Origin: an uncultured Ruminococcus sp.
Lineage (GTDB): Bacteria > Bacillota > Clostridia > Oscillospirales > Ruminococcaceae
Direction: 5' to 3'
DNA: 64,000 nucleotides
NCBI GenBank assembly: GCA_902800795.1
Contig: CADCFQ010000003.1
Coordinates: 62,001-126,000, forward strand
Made by a program: the position numbers and the translations under genes. Of the stretch, positions 23,593 to 32,714 are shown one piece after another. Under the pieces are notes generated by a model, which saw only the letters and a program-made list of their open reading frames with translations, ran no database searches and was not told the DNA's origin. Numbering within the stretch: the first letter of the stretch is position 1; each line of letters begins with the position of its first letter.

Positions 23593-25809
23593 ATGTTTTT
23601 AAAAAGAGTCTTGGCTGCGTTATCCTCTGCGGTGATAGTCTTATCATCAGCTATGCCGGTCATTGCCGAAGATAATGAAACCATGCAGGAGACTTCGGCA
23701 GAAGCCTCACAGAGTGTTGAAAACGAGACCGGGCTTGAGATCGACTCGGATGAACCCGCATCAGAACAGCTCGTATACGAGGTCATTCCTGATGATATCG
23801 AAAAGAAGGCAAAGAAAGACGAGGATTTTGCAGAAGCAGTTCTTCAGGACCCGATCTATCACGAAAGGCTTGAAGAGTATGTGGAGGAAAACGAAGGAAC
23901 AGTCATCGGTACCGATGAGAACGGTATTACGACTATATCCTATCAGATAAAGCAATACGAAGCAGCGGCAAAGGCTTCTTCCAGCGGAGCATGGAACCCG
24001 AGCATCACATTATCTCATCAGTCACAGTTTGATAAGTGCACCTATGAATATGTTATCGATGTATCTTATTGGAACGGTTCGATAGACTGGAAAAAGGTAT
24101 ACAACGCAGGTATCCATAATGTTATCATCAGAGCCGGTTACTCCGGATACGGAAACGGCGTAAACTATATCGACAACAACTTCAGCACCTATATCAAGGG
24201 TGCAAAAGCCGCAGGACTTAAAGTCGGAGTTTATTATTACTCGGCATCTGTCACTCCTGCAGAAGCAGCAGCAGAGGCAAAATCCACTGTACAGTGGGTG
24301 AAAAACACCGGTGTAGCTCTTGATTTCCCGATATGGTATGACTTTGAGTGCTCGGACGGACGCTGCTCTTCGATGACTGACATTACCAATAATATGAATA
24401 TGATAAAGAGCTTCTGCAACTATGTCTGGAACAGCGGATATAACGCAGGTCTTTACTCCTATCTGAGTTACATACAGTACAGATGCGATCAGAGCGTTCT
24501 GGATAAATACTATCCTGTATGGCTGGCTCATTACAACAATTCTACATGGTACAGCGGTAAATTCCAGCTCTGGCAGTTCAGCAGCACTCAATATGTAAAC
24601 GGCCTTCCGGCAAACGTTGATGTAAGCGTTTGGTATAAAGAAGCGGCTGTCCCCAATAACAGGATAATATGCGCAAGCGATACGTCCGTCGGTGATGTTC
24701 CGAAGTCTTCCGTAACCATCAAGACCTCCACCTCCGACCCCTATCACGCAACTATGTCCTGGTCTAAGGTGTCTGATGCTACATTTTACCGTGTATACGC
24801 AAAAAATACCAATTGGGTATACAGCAGGATCTCTGATTATGTTTACGGCACATCCTGTGTTATTCCTCTGAGAGAAGGCAAAAACAGATTCACGATCAGA
24901 GCAGGTAAAAAAGTCGGAAACAAAGAGATATTAAGCACCAATTTCTATGATTATGATGTTTATGTAAATACAGGCGATATCGAGCTTGCAGACATAACAC
25001 AGGAAGATATCAAGCTGGAAAAAGCAGCAGCAGGAAAGGTCAAGATCTCCTGGGGAAGAGTTGATAATGCCCAGTATTACAGGGTGTATAAATCAACGAA
25101 CGGAAAATTCAGCCGTATAGTTGATTATGATTACTGTAACTACTTTGTTGCAGATCTGACCGCAGGCGATAATATTTTCACCGTCCGTGCAGGTGCGAAG
25201 AACTCTCTCGGAAAAGAGTATCTGAGTCCGAAGGTATACTCTTTCCATGTTTATGAAGGTACTCCCACGCTTGACAATGTTGAGCTGTCGGATATGAGTG
25301 TTACATTCAAGAGCACTATACCCCAGAACAAGAAAGCTGTATTGAGCTGGAAGCCCATCGACAATGCAGGCTACTACAGAGTTTATGACCAGACCACCGG
25401 CAAATGGGCAAGGCTGACTCCGGATGCCACAGGCACATCATATAACATCACGCTTAAAAACGGTGTGAACCACCTCACAATAAGAGCCGGAACGAAAAAC
25501 AATGAAGGAAAAGAATTCCTTAGTCCCAAGTTCTATGATCTCGTGATCGGTGTAGAAGATGTCTCCGGTCTGAAGTATTCCAGATCGTCCGGCGGATATA
25601 CGATCTCCTGGGATAAGACCGAAAGAGCAACAGATTATATTGTTTATGACGTGACTGCACGTGATCTGTCCGGTCATGTAGTGACGGCCAATTCTTACAA
25701 TGTCCCGGATTCCGCTAAGGGCCACACATTTGCCGTAATTGCAAGACAGATCTATAAGGATCATACTTTCAATTCAAGCAATAAGAAGAGTATAACAATA
25801 ACAGAATAA
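23593..25809 (+). CDS. Secreted GH25 lysozyme with four Fn3-like repeats
   Basis: A 738-aa peptidoglycan muramidase. The signal peptide is M-F-L-K-R-V-L-A-A-L-S-S-A-V-I-V ending near A-E-D. An acidic, Glu/Ser-rich region follows, then the GH25 domain (about 150-350): V-I-D-V-S-Y-W with Asp156, I-W-Y-D-F-E with Asp250 and Glu252, and the closing Q-F-S-S-T...N-V-D-V-S-V-W-Y. Four repeats of about 85 residues then occur, each with W-x-x-V/I-D-x-A-x-x-Y-R-V-Y and I-R-A-G-x-K, typical of Fn3-like or choline/wall-associated beta modules. The ATG at 23593 is preceded by two in-frame GTG codons (23572, 23584); the AAAGGA site fits less well than usual, so the start is uncertain. About 105 bases of leader precede it. 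Confidence 0.92.
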   Translation: MFLKRVLAALSSAVIVLSSAMPVIAEDNETMQETSAEASQSVENETGLEIDSDEPASEQLVYEVIPDDIEKKAKKDEDFAEAVLQDPIYHERLEEYVEENEGTVIGTDENGITTISYQIKQYEAAAKASSSGAWNPSITLSHQSQFDKCTYEYVIDVSYWNGSIDWKKVYNAGIHNVIIRAGYSGYGNGVNYIDNNFSTYIKGAKAAGLKVGVYYYSASVTPAEAAAEAKSTVQWVKNTGVALDFPIWYDFECSDGRCSSMTDITNNMNMIKSFCNYVWNSGYNAGLYSYLSYIQYRCDQSVLDKYYPVWLAHYNNSTWYSGKFQLWQFSSTQYVNGLPANVDVSVWYKEAAVPNNRIICASDTSVGDVPKSSVTIKTSTSDPYHATMSWSKVSDATFYRVYAKNTNWVYSRISDYVYGTSCVIPLREGKNRFTIRAGKKVGNKEILSTNFYDYDVYVNTGDIELADITQEDIKLEKAAAGKVKISWGRVDNAQYYRVYKSTNGKFSRIVDYDYCNYFVADLTAGDNIFTVRAGAKNSLGKEYLSPKVYSFHVYEGTPTLDNVELSDMSVTFKSTIPQNKKAVLSWKPIDNAGYYRVYDQTTGKWARLTPDATGTSYNITLKNGVNHLTIRAGTKNNEGKEFLSPKFYDLVIGVEDVSGLKYSRSSGGYTISWDKTERATDYIVYDVTARDLSGHVVTANSYNVPDSAKGHTFAVIARQIYKDHTFNSSNKKSITITE

Positions 25810-25847
25810 AAGACGCTGTCACAACGACCAGCAGAAAGCTTTTAACC

Positions 25848-25886
25848 ACGCCGTTCCGGAGAGATCCGAAGCGGCGTTCTTTTCTT
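25848..25886 (+). terminator. Terminator of the GH25 gene
   Basis: ACGCCG (25848-25853) and CGGCGT (25872-25877) close a GC-rich hairpin followed by TCTTTTCTTT. Confidence 0.72.
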
Positions 25887-25911
25887 TGCCGGGACCAGCA
25901 CAATGTCTTTC

Positions 25912-25940
25912 TTGACATAGCTCTTTTCTTAGGATATAAT
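25912..25940 (+). promoter_or_regulatory. Promoter of the CotH-like gene
   Basis: TTGACA (25912-25917), a 17-base spacer and TATAAT (25935-25940), both consensus. Confidence 0.88.
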
Positions 25941-25968
25941 GAGAATAATAAATACACGGAGGTGTTCT

Positions 25969-28368
25969 ATGAAAAGTCCGGCTTTGCACAAACGCCTTAT
26001 CAGTGCGGCTTCGGCGCTGATGATGTTTACGTCCCTGGCTCCCGCTCTGCCTTCGGGCAGCGGATACGTCCTTGCGCAGGCTTATGAGGCGGTGGATATT
26101 GAAGATCTGAATGATAACGGGATCCCTGTTCTCTACATCAATATAGATGAGTCTGCCGAGGGGTACGGGACTATCGAGGAGATGAACGAAAGCCCCGATC
26201 ATTCTGTCAAATGCACGGGCACTGTGAAGCTCGATGTTCCCGACGGCTACACAGGCGATTACAGCAAAGAAGTCCTGAAGGATACTAAAGACCTCAAGCT
26301 CGACTATATAAGAGGAAGAGGAAACTCCACCTGGGAGGCTGACAAAAAGCCCTATAAGATCAAGCTGGACAAGGGCACCGACCTTCTGGCTATGGGCAAA
26401 AACAAGCACTGGGTCCTGCTTGCAAACTCCGGCGATGACACCCTGCTCAAAAACCGCATCACAAGCTATATCGGAGACAGGCTGGGGCTTGATTTCACTC
26501 CCCAGATGCTTCCCGTTGATGTGGTGATGAACGGCGAATACCTCGGAAGCTATTATCTGTCCGAGCAGGTAAGGGTCGGCAATTCCCGTGTGGAGATCGA
26601 CGAGCTTACACAGAACGACAACGAAGAGCCCGATGTTACAGGAGGCTATCTTCTTGCGATGGGCCGTGAGAACGAACCTGACGGCTCCGATAAGATCTAC
26701 CGCCATATCGTGACAAAGGACGGAGAGGTGTTCTTCTCGGAATCACCGGAGTTCTACACCAATTACTCCGATGACGAGACAGGCACGGATGCACAGTTTG
26801 CCTATATCTCGGACTATATGCAGAGGGTAGAGGATGCGGTGATGTCCGATGACTTTAAGGACAAGGACGGAGTCCCTATCAGCGAGTATCTTGATCTTAG
26901 TTCGGCTGCATCCTACTGGTGGGTAAACAACTTCCTTAAAAACTTCGATGCCTTCGTGACCACCAGCACCTATTTTTATAAAGTGAGAGACGGAAAGCTT
27001 TTCTTCGGACCTCTCTGGGACTTTGACCAGTCGATGTCAGGCTCTTCGGAAGAAGGCTTCTATGAATGCAATACTCTCTGGCTCAACAGACTAAGAGCAT
27101 ATAACACAGAATATCAGGAGATACTGTTTGACAAGTGGGACGAGCTGGACGGCATCATCACCGACATAGTCAAGGACGGCGGCGTGCTGGATAAATATAT
27201 CAATGAGCTTTATGCTTCCGAGCAGGATAACGAGAAGCGCTGGGGGATAAAAGAGAGCTACGCTGAGTGCGGAATAGATTTTGACTACCTGGAGCACGTT
27301 GAGGAGCTTCGCACCTGGCTGAAAGCAAGACAGCAGTGGGTAAGGGATAATGTGGACGAGGAGCTGACTAAGGCTCGTTTCAGGGTCACATATCTCTGCG
27401 ACGGCGAAGTGTTCAGAGTTGAAGAACTGGACTATATGAGGGATGTCTCGACAGCCTTTCTTCCGCCGATAAAGGAAGGCTATGTCTTCAAGGAATGGCA
27501 GCTCCAGGGCGGAACTGCGGAAGATATCCCGTGGATCCTGAAAGAGGATCTGACTCTGGTGGCAAGCTATATCCCCGTAGAGGAAGCCACTATGGCAGAG
27601 GATATCTTTTTCTCCTCTTATGACGTCTGGTTCGATCTTAGGACCGAGGGCAGCAGTTATTTTCCCACTGTCATAGCAGTCCCTGTTGACACACAGGAGC
27701 TGGTATATGAATGGAGCTCTTCCGACCCCACCGTTGCAGAGGTAAGCTTCGACGGCGTGGTCACACCTCACAAGGTTGGTGAAACGGAGATATCGGTAAA
27801 ACTCAGGAACGGTGTCGAAAAGAAATACACCTTCCATGTTTACGACTCGCAGCAGACTCCGACCCGGGAAGTGACCGGTATAAAATGCGAAAACGACCCC
27901 CTCACCGTTAATGTCGGAGACTATGCCCAGATAGTCGTGAGCCTTTCGCCCACACCCTATACTGATACATATATCGGTTTTTCCACAGACAGCGAGGATG
28001 TTATTGAGCTGATAGACGGCGGCGTGTTCCGTGCTCTTTCTCCCGGAGAGGCCATCGTGAGGATAAAAGCTTCCGACGGCCCGGAGACCTTCTGCAAGGT
28101 CATCGTTACCGGAAAAGACCCCGGGGACAGCAGCCTGCCCGACGAGAGCTCTGCTGCTGATAGCAGTCAGCCGGAGGAGAGCGCTCCCGACAGCAGCTCT
28201 GCGCCTGACAGCTCATCGAGCAAAGCTGATAGCAGCAGCGCCGACAGCTCTGCAAAGATAAGCACAGCCGGCACCGCCAACCCCCACACAGGCTCCGCAG
28301 CGGGTCTCGGAGCGATAGCTGTTTTACTGGCAGCAGCAGTGACTGTGAACAGGAAAAAGAGTAAATAA
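25969..28368 (+). CDS. CotH-family surface protein with Ig-like repeats and wall anchor
   Basis: A 799-aa exported protein. The start follows GGAGGTGTTCT. Signal peptide: K-R-L-I-S-A-A-S-A-L-M-M-F-T-S-L. The CotH kinase-like domain (about 55-430) has R-G-R-G-N-S-T-W, K-P-Y-K-I-K-L, K-H-W-V-L-L-A-N and F-F-G-P-L-W-D-F-D. An InlB/Flg_new-type repeat (about 475-530, G-Y-V-F-K-E-W) and two BIG2-like domains (about 545-720) follow. The C-terminus is a Ser/Asp-rich stalk, then N-P-H-T-G, a hydrophobic helix and N-R-K-K-S-K, an anchor that fits a class B-like sortase motif better than LPxTG. CotH enzymes phosphorylate proteins in spore coats; in ruminococci CotH proteins are linked to surface and cellulosome-type complexes. 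Substrate unknown. Confidence 0.88.
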   Translation: MKSPALHKRLISAASALMMFTSLAPALPSGSGYVLAQAYEAVDIEDLNDNGIPVLYINIDESAEGYGTIEEMNESPDHSVKCTGTVKLDVPDGYTGDYSKEVLKDTKDLKLDYIRGRGNSTWEADKKPYKIKLDKGTDLLAMGKNKHWVLLANSGDDTLLKNRITSYIGDRLGLDFTPQMLPVDVVMNGEYLGSYYLSEQVRVGNSRVEIDELTQNDNEEPDVTGGYLLAMGRENEPDGSDKIYRHIVTKDGEVFFSESPEFYTNYSDDETGTDAQFAYISDYMQRVEDAVMSDDFKDKDGVPISEYLDLSSAASYWWVNNFLKNFDAFVTTSTYFYKVRDGKLFFGPLWDFDQSMSGSSEEGFYECNTLWLNRLRAYNTEYQEILFDKWDELDGIITDIVKDGGVLDKYINELYASEQDNEKRWGIKESYAECGIDFDYLEHVEELRTWLKARQQWVRDNVDEELTKARFRVTYLCDGEVFRVEELDYMRDVSTAFLPPIKEGYVFKEWQLQGGTAEDIPWILKEDLTLVASYIPVEEATMAEDIFFSSYDVWFDLRTEGSSYFPTVIAVPVDTQELVYEWSSSDPTVAEVSFDGVVTPHKVGETEISVKLRNGVEKKYTFHVYDSQQTPTREVTGIKCENDPLTVNVGDYAQIVVSLSPTPYTDTYIGFSTDSEDVIELIDGGVFRALSPGEAIVRIKASDGPETFCKVIVTGKDPGDSSLPDESSAADSSQPEESAPDSSSAPDSSSSKADSSSADSSAKISTAGTANPHTGSAAGLGAIAVLLAAAVTVNRKKSK

Positions 28369-28373
28369 CAAAT

Positions 28374-28418
28374 AACTAAAACAGCGGTCTCCTCTAAAAG
28401 GGAGGCCGCTGTTTAGTT
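28374..28418. terminator. Strong terminator, usable on both strands
   Basis: AACTAAAACAGCGG and CCGCTGTTTAGTT form a long stem including CTCC/GGAGG around TAAAA. It lies between convergent genes. Confidence 0.8.
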
Positions 28419-28445
28419 ATCATCTCTGTGCTGTAAAACACTGAA

Positions 28446-28475
28446 CCCCCTGCAAAGACATTGCCTTGCAGAGGG
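28446..28475 (-). terminator. Hairpin after the pilin-like gene
   Basis: CCCTCTGCAA and TTGCAGGGGG pair on the minus strand, with only a weak T-run. It follows the pilin-like gene by 100 bp. Confidence 0.45.
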
Positions 28476-28574
28476 TCCAGCTTTACGCTGGTTACTCATT
28501 TGCATAGTTAAATATATATTATTGCGCCGATATCTTATCATCAAGTACTATACAGACACCAGCTGTCTGTCATA

Positions 28575-29321
28575 TCAGTACCAGCCGCCGAGATCACCGC
28601 TGGTATTGATCTGCTTGTTTGCCAAATTGACCTTAGCAAATTCTTCGGGAGCCGCCTGTCCGCTGTCCTTGTAGATCGTATCCCATGTACCGGTACCAAC
28701 GAAGTGCGCATCACTGTTTACATTTGCAACATACTGACCGTTGATGTACGTTACCAGTATGCCTTTACGGTATATCTGCATCATACGAACAGCTCCGTCT
28801 CTGTTATAAACAGCGACCAGACCGAAATTGGTTTTCTTGTCCTTCAGATACTTAGCACAGTTATTTGAAGCTGAATTGTAGCTCATAGGATTTGCCTGTA
28901 TGCCTGTTTCCCATTCCTCGGAAAAAGCTTTATCCAGAGCGCTGGCGATAGCTTTGTCCAAAACCTGGGACGGACCCATACTGTTCACATTCTTTCTGTA
29001 GATCACCCAGCTTACGTTTGTGAATGCACCAACTATTTCGTGTTCTCTCTCCCTGTATCCTTTTTTGGTATCCTTGTCAAGATAAAGCACTTTGTTAAAA
29101 GCATTGCCGGGATCGTCAGCATCCAGCATTAACTTGTCTATCAAGGCATTTTCTATGGAAGTTTTGATTGTTTTTGCATCTGCTATCGCTGCCTTTATTC
29201 TTGCCTTCTTTACGTAATTATAAATGGTCGGCACCAGTACAGCTGCTAATATGCCTACGATTGCAATAACGATAACCAATTCTACCAGCGTAAATCCCTT
29301 GAAATGATGTTTTCTTGTCAT
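28575..29321 (-). CDS. Type IV pilin-like protein
   Basis: A 248-aa protein with a class III (type IV) prepilin signal: K-G-F-T-L-V-E-L-V-I-V-I-A-I-V-G-I-L, cut by a prepilin peptidase after Gly9, leaving Phe as residue 1 and Glu at +5. The hydrophobic helix is followed by K-K-A-R-I-K and a long helical-to-beta head. At 248 aa it is longer than most minor pilins and ends D-L-G-G-W-Y. AAAGGG lies upstream of the start at 29321. No other pilus gene (pilB, pilC, pilD) is in the window, so it depends on machinery encoded elsewhere, or is a lone surface pseudopilin. Confidence 0.85.
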   Translation of the reverse strand: MTRKHHFKGFTLVELVIVIAIVGILAAVLVPTIYNYVKKARIKAAIADAKTIKTSIENALIDKLMLDADDPGNAFNKVLYLDKDTKKGYREREHEIVGAFTNVSWVIYRKNVNSMGPSQVLDKAIASALDKAFSEEWETGIQANPMSYNSASNNCAKYLKDKKTNFGLVAVYNRDGAVRMMQIYRKGILVTYINGQYVANVNSDAHFVGTGTWDTIYKDSGQAAPEEFAKVNLANKQINTSGDLGGWY

Positions 29322-29397
29322 AATGACACACCCTTTCATCGAAAATTAACGTTATTCTTTTCTGACTTTTCTTTCTTTTTCGTTTATCTCTGAATCA

Positions 29398-29426
29398 ATT
29401 ATAACTCTTTTTTTTAAAAAAGTCAA
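29398..29426 (-). promoter_or_regulatory. Promoter of the pilin-like gene
   Basis: On the minus strand TTGACT (29426-29421), a 17-base spacer of A/T and TATAAT (29403-29398). Confidence 0.78.
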
Positions 29427-29942
29427 GCGATTATGCAGTTATAGCTTCATTTGCAGTGTTGCCCGTTAAGAAAGGAGCATCTGCCTGATTTACGAAAAGG
29501 TTTAAGCTTTACGAAAGTTTCTTAACCGTTTTCGGAAGAAAGTTCCAGGTAATAATAGCCAAATATATTCTTCCTGTTTTGTCATTTTCGCCCGCCCAGC
29601 ACGAAAACGGTTTATTTATCCCTGCCCTTCGGCAGACATTTCGGGCCGGGATCTGCCAAAAAGCCGGATGTAAAAGTTTTGCAAATGTATTATATGTTTT
29701 AACTTTATAAGCGTTTTCAGCCCCGAAAAAGCATACTCTGCCCAAAGAGAGCAAGCCCGGGGCCCGGGAGAAAGAGCGTAAAAAAGGGGCTGTTGCACGA
29801 ACAGCTTCAAGCGAAAATGGTACCTCTCCCCTTTCGGGGAGAGGTACCATTTTCGCACTTTTCGTCGCTGCGAAGCAGCGACGCTGTCATATCTTTCTCT
29901 CAAAACCGGCGGCTTGCAACAGACCGTGCTGTGTCCTGTGTT
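29427..29942. other. Non-coding stretch with a MITE-like palindrome
   Basis: No credible gene lies here; minus-strand frames only read through the repeat. It ends in the hairpin element at 29787-29925. Confidence 0.5.
29787..29925. repeat. Two-hairpin palindromic element with short terminal repeats
   Basis: A perfect 21-bp inverted repeat (29811-29831 and 29836-29856, loop TTTC) is followed by a second hairpin GTCGCTGCGAAGCAGCGAC (29863-29881). The unit is flanked by GGGCTGTTGCA and, inverted, TGCAACAGACC (one mismatch), like the ends of a miniature transposon. The same two-hairpin layout recurs at 58146-58230. Confidence 0.7.
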
Positions 29943-32714
29943 TCAGATCTCTGTGATGATCCTTGCACGGCTTCCGCCGCTGGGTTCTTTGGTCACAATG
30001 ATCTGCTTGTCTATCCTGTTTTTCAGCTCGGCAACATGGGAGATTATCCCCACCAGGCGGCTGCCGTCCGCAAGCCCTGTCAGCGCATTCATCGCCTGCT
30101 CTAGAGATTCATCATCCAGAGAGCCGAAGCCTTCGTCAACGAACATTGTGTCCAGCTTCACGCCGCCTGCCGATGACTGTATCTCGTCGGAAAGACCCAG
30201 CGCCAGCGAGAGCGACGCCTTGAAGGATTCTCCGCCGGAAAGGGTCTTTACGCTCCTCTCGGTGCCGTTGTAGTGGTCGATAACGTCAAGGTCAAGGCCG
30301 GTCTTCGATCTGTTGTTTTCGGAGCCTTTGCGGCGCTTGAGTTCATACTGTCCCCCTGACATTACCATAAACCTCGTATTCGCACGGGCGATCGTCCTGT
30401 CAAAGAAGGTCATCTGGATGTAGGTCTCGAGCATCACCTTTTCCTTGCCTTTTATGGTGCCGTTAGCGGTGTCCGACAAAGCCTTCACCCATGAATACTC
30501 TTTCTCCAGCCGTTCAAGGTCTCCCGACCTATTCCTGATGTTCAGAAGAGAAACATTGTTCGCATTCATCCTGGAGTAGACTTCTTTTATCTGCCCGTCC
30601 AGCCGCTCTTTCTCTGCGGCAAGCTCGGTTTTTTCCTTTGTCTGTACTTCCTTGTCAAGCACGACCTTTTCGGTCAGCTGCTGCTCCAGCTCGTTTATTG
30701 CGGCGTCAAAGCCATTGATCTTGTCGTTAGACTCGTTATAGTTCTTTTGCGCCGCTGCAAGGCTTTCCCTGTGCTTTGCTGTCATCTCCGACAGTTCCCG
30801 GATCCTCTTGCCGGCTTTTTCCTTGCTCTCAAAGCTAAGGCTTCCCTGCTCTTTTGCCAGCTGTTCAGTCTTCGAGCGTATCTCTGATCTGAGACCTGAT
30901 ATATCGGTCTTCAGCTTTTCTATCCCGCTCTTCAAGCTATCCAGAGCCGCTTCCTTAGCAGGGATATCTCTGCTGAGCCTGTCCTTGCGGAGGATGTTCT
31001 CGTCTTCCTTTGAAATGTCCGCTTCGAGCCTTTTATATTCATCCAGCGTTTTTGCCAGAGCAATTTCTATCTCGCCTGACAGCTGTCCGCTGTCAGCTTC
31101 AAGCCCCAGTTCTCCTGCCCGTCTGCTGACATTTGCGCTCATCTCTTCTATCCTGGCGTTTAGCTCGCCGCAGCTGCGGCTTTTCTCCTGAGCCGCTTTC
31201 AGTGCGTCATCCGCCGCTTTTCTCGCAGCTTTAAGCTGCGCCTCCGTAGGCGCTTTTCCCGAAACCGGAGCAAGGTGAGGGTGCTCCACAGAGCCGCACA
31301 CAGGGCAGGGCTGTCCGTCTTTCAGGGACTGTGCAATGATGCCTGCCTGCTCGTCAAGAAACGCCTTGTTCTTTGCTTCAAAATCCGCCGAGGCCTGCTG
31401 GCTTTTTAATGAGGCCTTGCTGTATTCTTCCGCAAGGCTATCGTATTCGCCTTTTATCTGTGACAGCCTGTCAAGCCCTGTTTTAAGCTCTGTCAGCTGT
31501 TTTCTGCGGTTCTCGCAGGCATCTTTCCCGGCAAGCAGTATCTGCTTGTGCTCCCCGGCATCAGCCAGGGTTTTAAGCTCCTCTTTCAGCTTTTCAAGGC
31601 TCTTGCTGTCGGTCTCCAGGCGCCTGATGCCGCCCTCCAGCTCGCCGCTGTCTTTCTCCAGCCTTTTGCTTGCTTCGTTCACAGTCTTTGAGAGCGCTTC
31701 GATATCGTCATAGCGAGAAAGCTCCCGGGTCAGGATCGTTTTTTCGTTTTCAAGCTTTTCGATCTCGGGCTTTCTGGCTTCAAGCTTTTCAAAGGCCTCT
31801 TTCAGAACAAGGTTTATCTGCTCTTCCTTTTCCTTTCCGGCCTTGTTCTGATCGATAGCCCTCTTTGCTTTTTCCCGGGCCTCGATTTTGCCTAAACTGT
31901 TGTTCACAGCCTCAAGCCTGCTCTCGACATCCTTTATCTGCTTTTGAAGCGCCTTATCCTTCTCGACGTCCTTGTTTATCAGCTCTTCCAGAAGCGACAC
32001 CGTCTCGCTGAGCGAAAGCTCCCCCAGCTTTGCTTTCTGCACCCGGAGACCCAGAACATCGTCCTCTTCTGCGTTGATACCGTTTATATACTGCCTGATG
32101 CTGTTTCTCGCTTCATCACACTGTCTGCTAAGTGAATTGCTCTCTGTTTTAAGCTTGTCCTGGAGGCTGGAAAAAAGACGGGTCTTGAATATCTGGCGGA
32201 AGATCTTTATCCTGTCCTCTGTTGATGCTAAAAGGAGTTTGAGAAAGTCGCCCTGGGCGATCATCGAGATCTGCATAAACTGATCTTTGTCTATGCCCAT
32301 GATATCCCTTACCGAATTATCGACATCCCTTTGCTTTGAGATCACTCTCCCGTCAGGATAATAAAGCTCCGCCTCGGCCTTCTGGGAGGTAAAGCCCTCT
32401 CCCCTCGCCTTAGGTCTTTCATATTCGGGGTTTCGCTTTACGGTATAGGTCTTGCCGCCGTAGCTGAAAACAAGCTCCACATAGGTGGGAGTCTGATCCT
32501 CTGCATATTTCGAGCGCAGCATCGAGGCTTCACGGTTGTCTCCGCTGGCTGAGCCGTAAAGAGCGAAGGTTATCGCATCAAAGATAGTTGTCTTGCCGGC
32601 GCCGGTGTCGCCGGTTATAAGGTACAGCCCTTTTTCCCCGAGGGAATCAAGATCAAGGACTGTTTTGCCGCTGTAAGGTCCGAAAGCGGACATTGTCAGT
32701 TTTAAAGGCCTCAT
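29943..32714 (-). CDS. sbcC: SbcC-type ATPase subunit of the SbcCD nuclease
   Basis: A 923-aa SMC-like ATPase (Rad50 relative) that works with SbcD to open DNA hairpins and process double-strand ends. Walker A is G-D-T-G-A-G-K-T-T with Lys41. Two long coiled coils flank the zinc hook C-P-V-C-G, at about residue 475. The signature L-S-G-G-E-S-F and Walker B L-D-T-M-F-V-D-E-G-F-G lie near the C-terminus. Its ATG overlaps the stop of sbcD by four bases (ATGA). Length is in the usual 900-1050 range. Long inverted repeats like those nearby are its known substrates. Confidence 0.95.
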   Translation of the reverse strand: MRPLKLTMSAFGPYSGKTVLDLDSLGEKGLYLITGDTGAGKTTIFDAITFALYGSASGDNREASMLRSKYAEDQTPTYVELVFSYGGKTYTVKRNPEYERPKARGEGFTSQKAEAELYYPDGRVISKQRDVDNSVRDIMGIDKDQFMQISMIAQGDFLKLLLASTEDRIKIFRQIFKTRLFSSLQDKLKTESNSLSRQCDEARNSIRQYINGINAEEDDVLGLRVQKAKLGELSLSETVSLLEELINKDVEKDKALQKQIKDVESRLEAVNNSLGKIEAREKAKRAIDQNKAGKEKEEQINLVLKEAFEKLEARKPEIEKLENEKTILTRELSRYDDIEALSKTVNEASKRLEKDSGELEGGIRRLETDSKSLEKLKEELKTLADAGEHKQILLAGKDACENRRKQLTELKTGLDRLSQIKGEYDSLAEEYSKASLKSQQASADFEAKNKAFLDEQAGIIAQSLKDGQPCPVCGSVEHPHLAPVSGKAPTEAQLKAARKAADDALKAAQEKSRSCGELNARIEEMSANVSRRAGELGLEADSGQLSGEIEIALAKTLDEYKRLEADISKEDENILRKDRLSRDIPAKEAALDSLKSGIEKLKTDISGLRSEIRSKTEQLAKEQGSLSFESKEKAGKRIRELSEMTAKHRESLAAAQKNYNESNDKINGFDAAINELEQQLTEKVVLDKEVQTKEKTELAAEKERLDGQIKEVYSRMNANNVSLLNIRNRSGDLERLEKEYSWVKALSDTANGTIKGKEKVMLETYIQMTFFDRTIARANTRFMVMSGGQYELKRRKGSENNRSKTGLDLDVIDHYNGTERSVKTLSGGESFKASLSLALGLSDEIQSSAGGVKLDTMFVDEGFGSLDDESLEQAMNALTGLADGSRLVGIISHVAELKNRIDKQIIVTKEPSGGSRARIITEI

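Noticed and set aside
29509..29903. Two minus-strand frames of about 100 codons
   Set aside because: They read through the palindromic element, lack ribosome binding sites and look like no protein.
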